Origin: Acholeplasmataceae bacterium
GTDB taxonomy: Bacteria; Bacillota; Negativicutes; Acidaminococcales; Acidaminococcaceae
DNA: 7,523 nucleotides
Assembly: GCA_012719555.1 (NCBI GenBank)
Contig: JAAYAE010000156.1
Location: 1-7,523 of the forward strand
Reading direction: 5' to 3'
Part shown: positions 5,641 to 7,523 of the stretch, piece after piece
Position numbering within the stretch: the stretch's first letter is position 1
Layout of the letters: each line of letters starts with the position of its first letter
Position numbers and translations under genes: made by a program
Notes under the pieces: model-generated
Databases searched by the model: none
Seen by the model: only the letters and a program-made list of their open reading frames with translations
Told to the model about the DNA's origin: nothing

Positions 5641-7107
5641 TCATTCTACATATTTCTTGAAATTCTCCGCTTGTTCAAGTACCTCTTTATAAACATCATC
5701 TAACGTAACTGGTGGATACACATATTCATAAAGAAGAATAATTAAATCAACTTGAAGATTAGCTTTTATATCTTCACGAGTAGACCAGTCTGTATATCTT
5801 GCTTTATCGTCAACTATTTGTTTTACCTTACGAGATAACTCAATAAGTTTATCTTCTGGGTATTCAAATTCGTATTTCTTGGCAACAGCTTTTAATATGT
5901 CATAAAAAGCCTTCTCTTCATAATCAATACCCATGTTTTTAAACGAATCTTTCTCAGTTTTCAATTCTTCAAGCAACTTAGCAAGTTGCTCTGCAACATC
6001 GTCAAGCACATCATTAGCGTATGCTTCATCCTTACGCCTATTATTATATTCATCAACAACTTTCTTCATTCTGTCAGAAAATTCGAGGCCCATAATTTTA
6101 TTAACTTTTTTAAACTCTTCAATTGCTTGTGATAGCAATCTCTGCAGAAGCTTAATCTTGGTATTTGGAAGTTGAATTGCATTAATTTTATCAATATATT
6201 GCTCGCTGAAGATGTCTACAGAAATATGTTTTCCAGTTTCGAATAATTCTTCAATACCATCTGATTGAATTGCTCCTTCTAAAAGTTCTCGAACGCGAAC
6301 ATTCATTTGAGCGGTATCTGGTGCCTCACCTTTTGTAAGTTTAAATAGAATAGATCTAACCGCACAATAGAAATGCAAATGTTCTTTATCATCGTCTGTT
6401 ATTTCATCACTAGCGCTGCACAAATTAAATGCCTGCTTCATTCTCTTAACAGCTGCCATAAAACGTAGCTCTAATTCCTCTGAACGCTGAATAAATTCTA
6501 CTGCCCCATTCAAACAATTTAGTTGTTCTTTTGGCAAACCAGTAAAATATTTATTACTATTAAATCCATAAAACATTTGCCTTAAAACAGCCAATTGGTC
6601 TTTGACAATCTTTATAGACTGGTCTACTCCTTCGAAATCATCACTTTCAAAGTTAGTATATTTTTTCAGCGCAATATCCATATTTTTCTTAATACCTATA
6701 TAATCGACAATCAAGCCCTTATCTTTACCCTCATATACACGATTAACTCTAGATATCGTCTGAATAAGTGAATGAAGTTGAATTGGCTTGTCTATATAAA
6801 TTGTATCAAGTGCAGGAACATCAAATCCCGTGAGCCACATATCCACAACGATGGCTATTTTAAAATTTGATTTTATATTTTTAAATTGACGATCCAGCTC
6901 TTTTCTATCATCTTTGGTACCGAGCATATTATACAAATACTCTTCATCGTCTTTATTTCTGGTCATTACCATATTAATCATTTCGATAGGTTTAAGCTCT
7001 TTTTTATCTTTTTCGGTAAGTACAGTACCATCTGGGCATAATTTCTTCTCTGCCCATTCTGGGCGTAGTTCAATTATTATTTTATATAAATTATAAGCGA
7101 TACAAAA
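5641..7107 (-). pseudogene. hsdR: 3' remnant of type I restriction enzyme R subunit gene
   Basis: The frame holds the second helicase (RecA-like) domain and C-terminal helical domain of HsdR, the ATP-driven DNA translocase and nuclease subunit of type I restriction systems. From the ATG at 6981 the reading includes FKIAIVVDMWLTGFDVP (40-56, helicase motif V region), LIQTISRVNR (72-81, motif VI with its arginines) and GLIVDYIGI, then a long helical tail. Homology continues upstream of that ATG (IAYNLYK, IIIELRPEWAEKKL) until an in-frame stop at 7108-7110, so the visible gene is 489 codons against about 1000 in the family. The PD-(D/E)XK nuclease, Walker A and DEAH motifs are missing, so it cannot act. 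No hsdM or hsdS is in the window. The break lies 37 bp from an inverted-repeat element (7147-7232) that may mark the event. Confidence 0.88.
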
Positions 7108-7146
7108 TTATATAGAATTATATAAATGAAGAGGAAGAATGTAAAT

Positions 7147-7232
7147 CGGAAACATACATACCTTTACAGAGCCTTTGTGGATACAATTTCATAAATAATT
7201 TTCAGGCAACTTTTACGGTATGTATGTTTCCG
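7147..7232. repeat. 86-bp element with perfect 16-bp inverted terminal repeats
   Basis: CGGAAACATACATACC (7147-7162) is matched exactly in reverse complement at 7217-7232, enclosing 54 bp with a smaller nested GCCT/AGGC pair. It could be a miniature inverted-repeat element or a recombination site. I see no target-site duplication. No T-run follows, so it is not a standard terminator. It sits between the broken hsdR end and the small gene at 7310-7426. Confidence 0.8.
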
Positions 7233-7309
7233 AGTGTTATACCATTTTGTCAGAGGGCTTTTTGAAAACTTACCGACCCTTGCCGGCCGCTGAATTTTAT
7301 CTTTTCTTG

Positions 7310-7426
7310 TTAGCAGCCATATTTGTCATAATCTTTTCCGTTGAAGAACAGTAACAGGAAAAGAATGATAAAGAATAAAATTTCGCTGTTGTCATTAAAG
7401 AAATTCTTTTTGAAGATACCAGACAT
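7310..7426 (-). CDS. Small hydrophobic protein, 38 aa
   Basis: A 38-codon frame starts at ATG 7426 behind a very strong ribosome binding site, GGAGGTGA with about five bases to the start, and ends TAA at 7310-7312. The protein begins MSGIFKKNFF, has one strongly hydrophobic stretch ILFFIILFLLLFF (residues 16-28) and a charged tail NGKDYDKYGC. It should insert in a membrane. Spore-forming Firmicutes carry many such one-helix mini-proteins, some in spore layers, and this one resembles them in layout; I cannot assign a family. A weak hairpin (CCGGC/GGTCGG around AAGG) followed by TTTT lies downstream near 7273-7286 and may end the transcript. The strong ribosome binding site is the main reason to believe it is a gene. 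Confidence 0.65.
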   Translation of the reverse strand: MSGIFKKNFFNDNSEILFFIILFLLLFFNGKDYDKYGC

Positions 7427-7523
7427 CTTATTCACCTCCGCAAATCTCAAGATACTATATTCTATTCAGCCGGAGGTAAAGGGGTGCTTGTTAGATAAGC
7501 TCTTTTTGAAGTTGGCTTATAGG

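Noticed and set aside
7488..7523. Possible plus-strand gene start (TTG behind GGAGG) running off the right edge
   Set aside because: Only 12 codons are visible, the spacing from GGAGG is long, and an ATAAGC/GCTTAT inverted repeat (7495-7519) overlaps it.

Overview
The window looks like a low-GC Firmicutes chromosome. Strong AGGAGG-type ribosome binding sites, AT-rich coding and a 38-codon hydrophobic mini-gene support this. A spore-forming, possibly diderm Negativicutes-type anaerobe (Sporomusa/Pelosinus-like) is my guess from the repeat style and a secreted choloylglycine hydrolase; I cannot prove it. Every supported gene is on the minus strand, so transcription runs from right to left.

Right part (7523 to 3295): a 38-aa hydrophobic protein; an 86-bp element with perfect 16-bp inverted ends; the 3' half of a type I restriction hsdR gene whose nuclease domain and first helicase domain are gone; an intact DUF262/HNH (GmrSD-like) endonuclease gene; and a small uncharacterised gene 31 bp behind it. 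This is an eroded defence island in which the DUF262 gene and its small partner survive while the type I system beside them is dead.

Middle (3294 to 2759): no convincing gene, but on the minus strand a chain of nested hairpins. It includes two near-identical 53-nt hairpins, a third of related design, and a 10-bp stem closing around the last one. A consensus -35 box with a fair -10 box sits exactly in front of the first hairpin. This is my best candidate for an undescribed structured RNA of about 360 nt.

Left-middle (2744 to 790): a secreted choloylglycine hydrolase family gene, richer in GC than the defence genes, lies between two directly repeated copies of a 209-bp repeat. Each copy carries a 126-bp near-perfect hairpin with T-runs on both strands and is accompanied by a separate short palindrome. 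Both copies lie downstream of a minus-strand transcription unit, so they may act as terminators and may also be mobile or recombinogenic.

Left end (660 to 1): the last ~78 codons of an N4/N6 DNA methylase, with a terminator, then the first 79 codons of an unrecognised gene with a good promoter and ribosome binding site, running off the window. With the hsdR remnant, the methylase fragment suggests repeated gain and decay of restriction-modification genes here.
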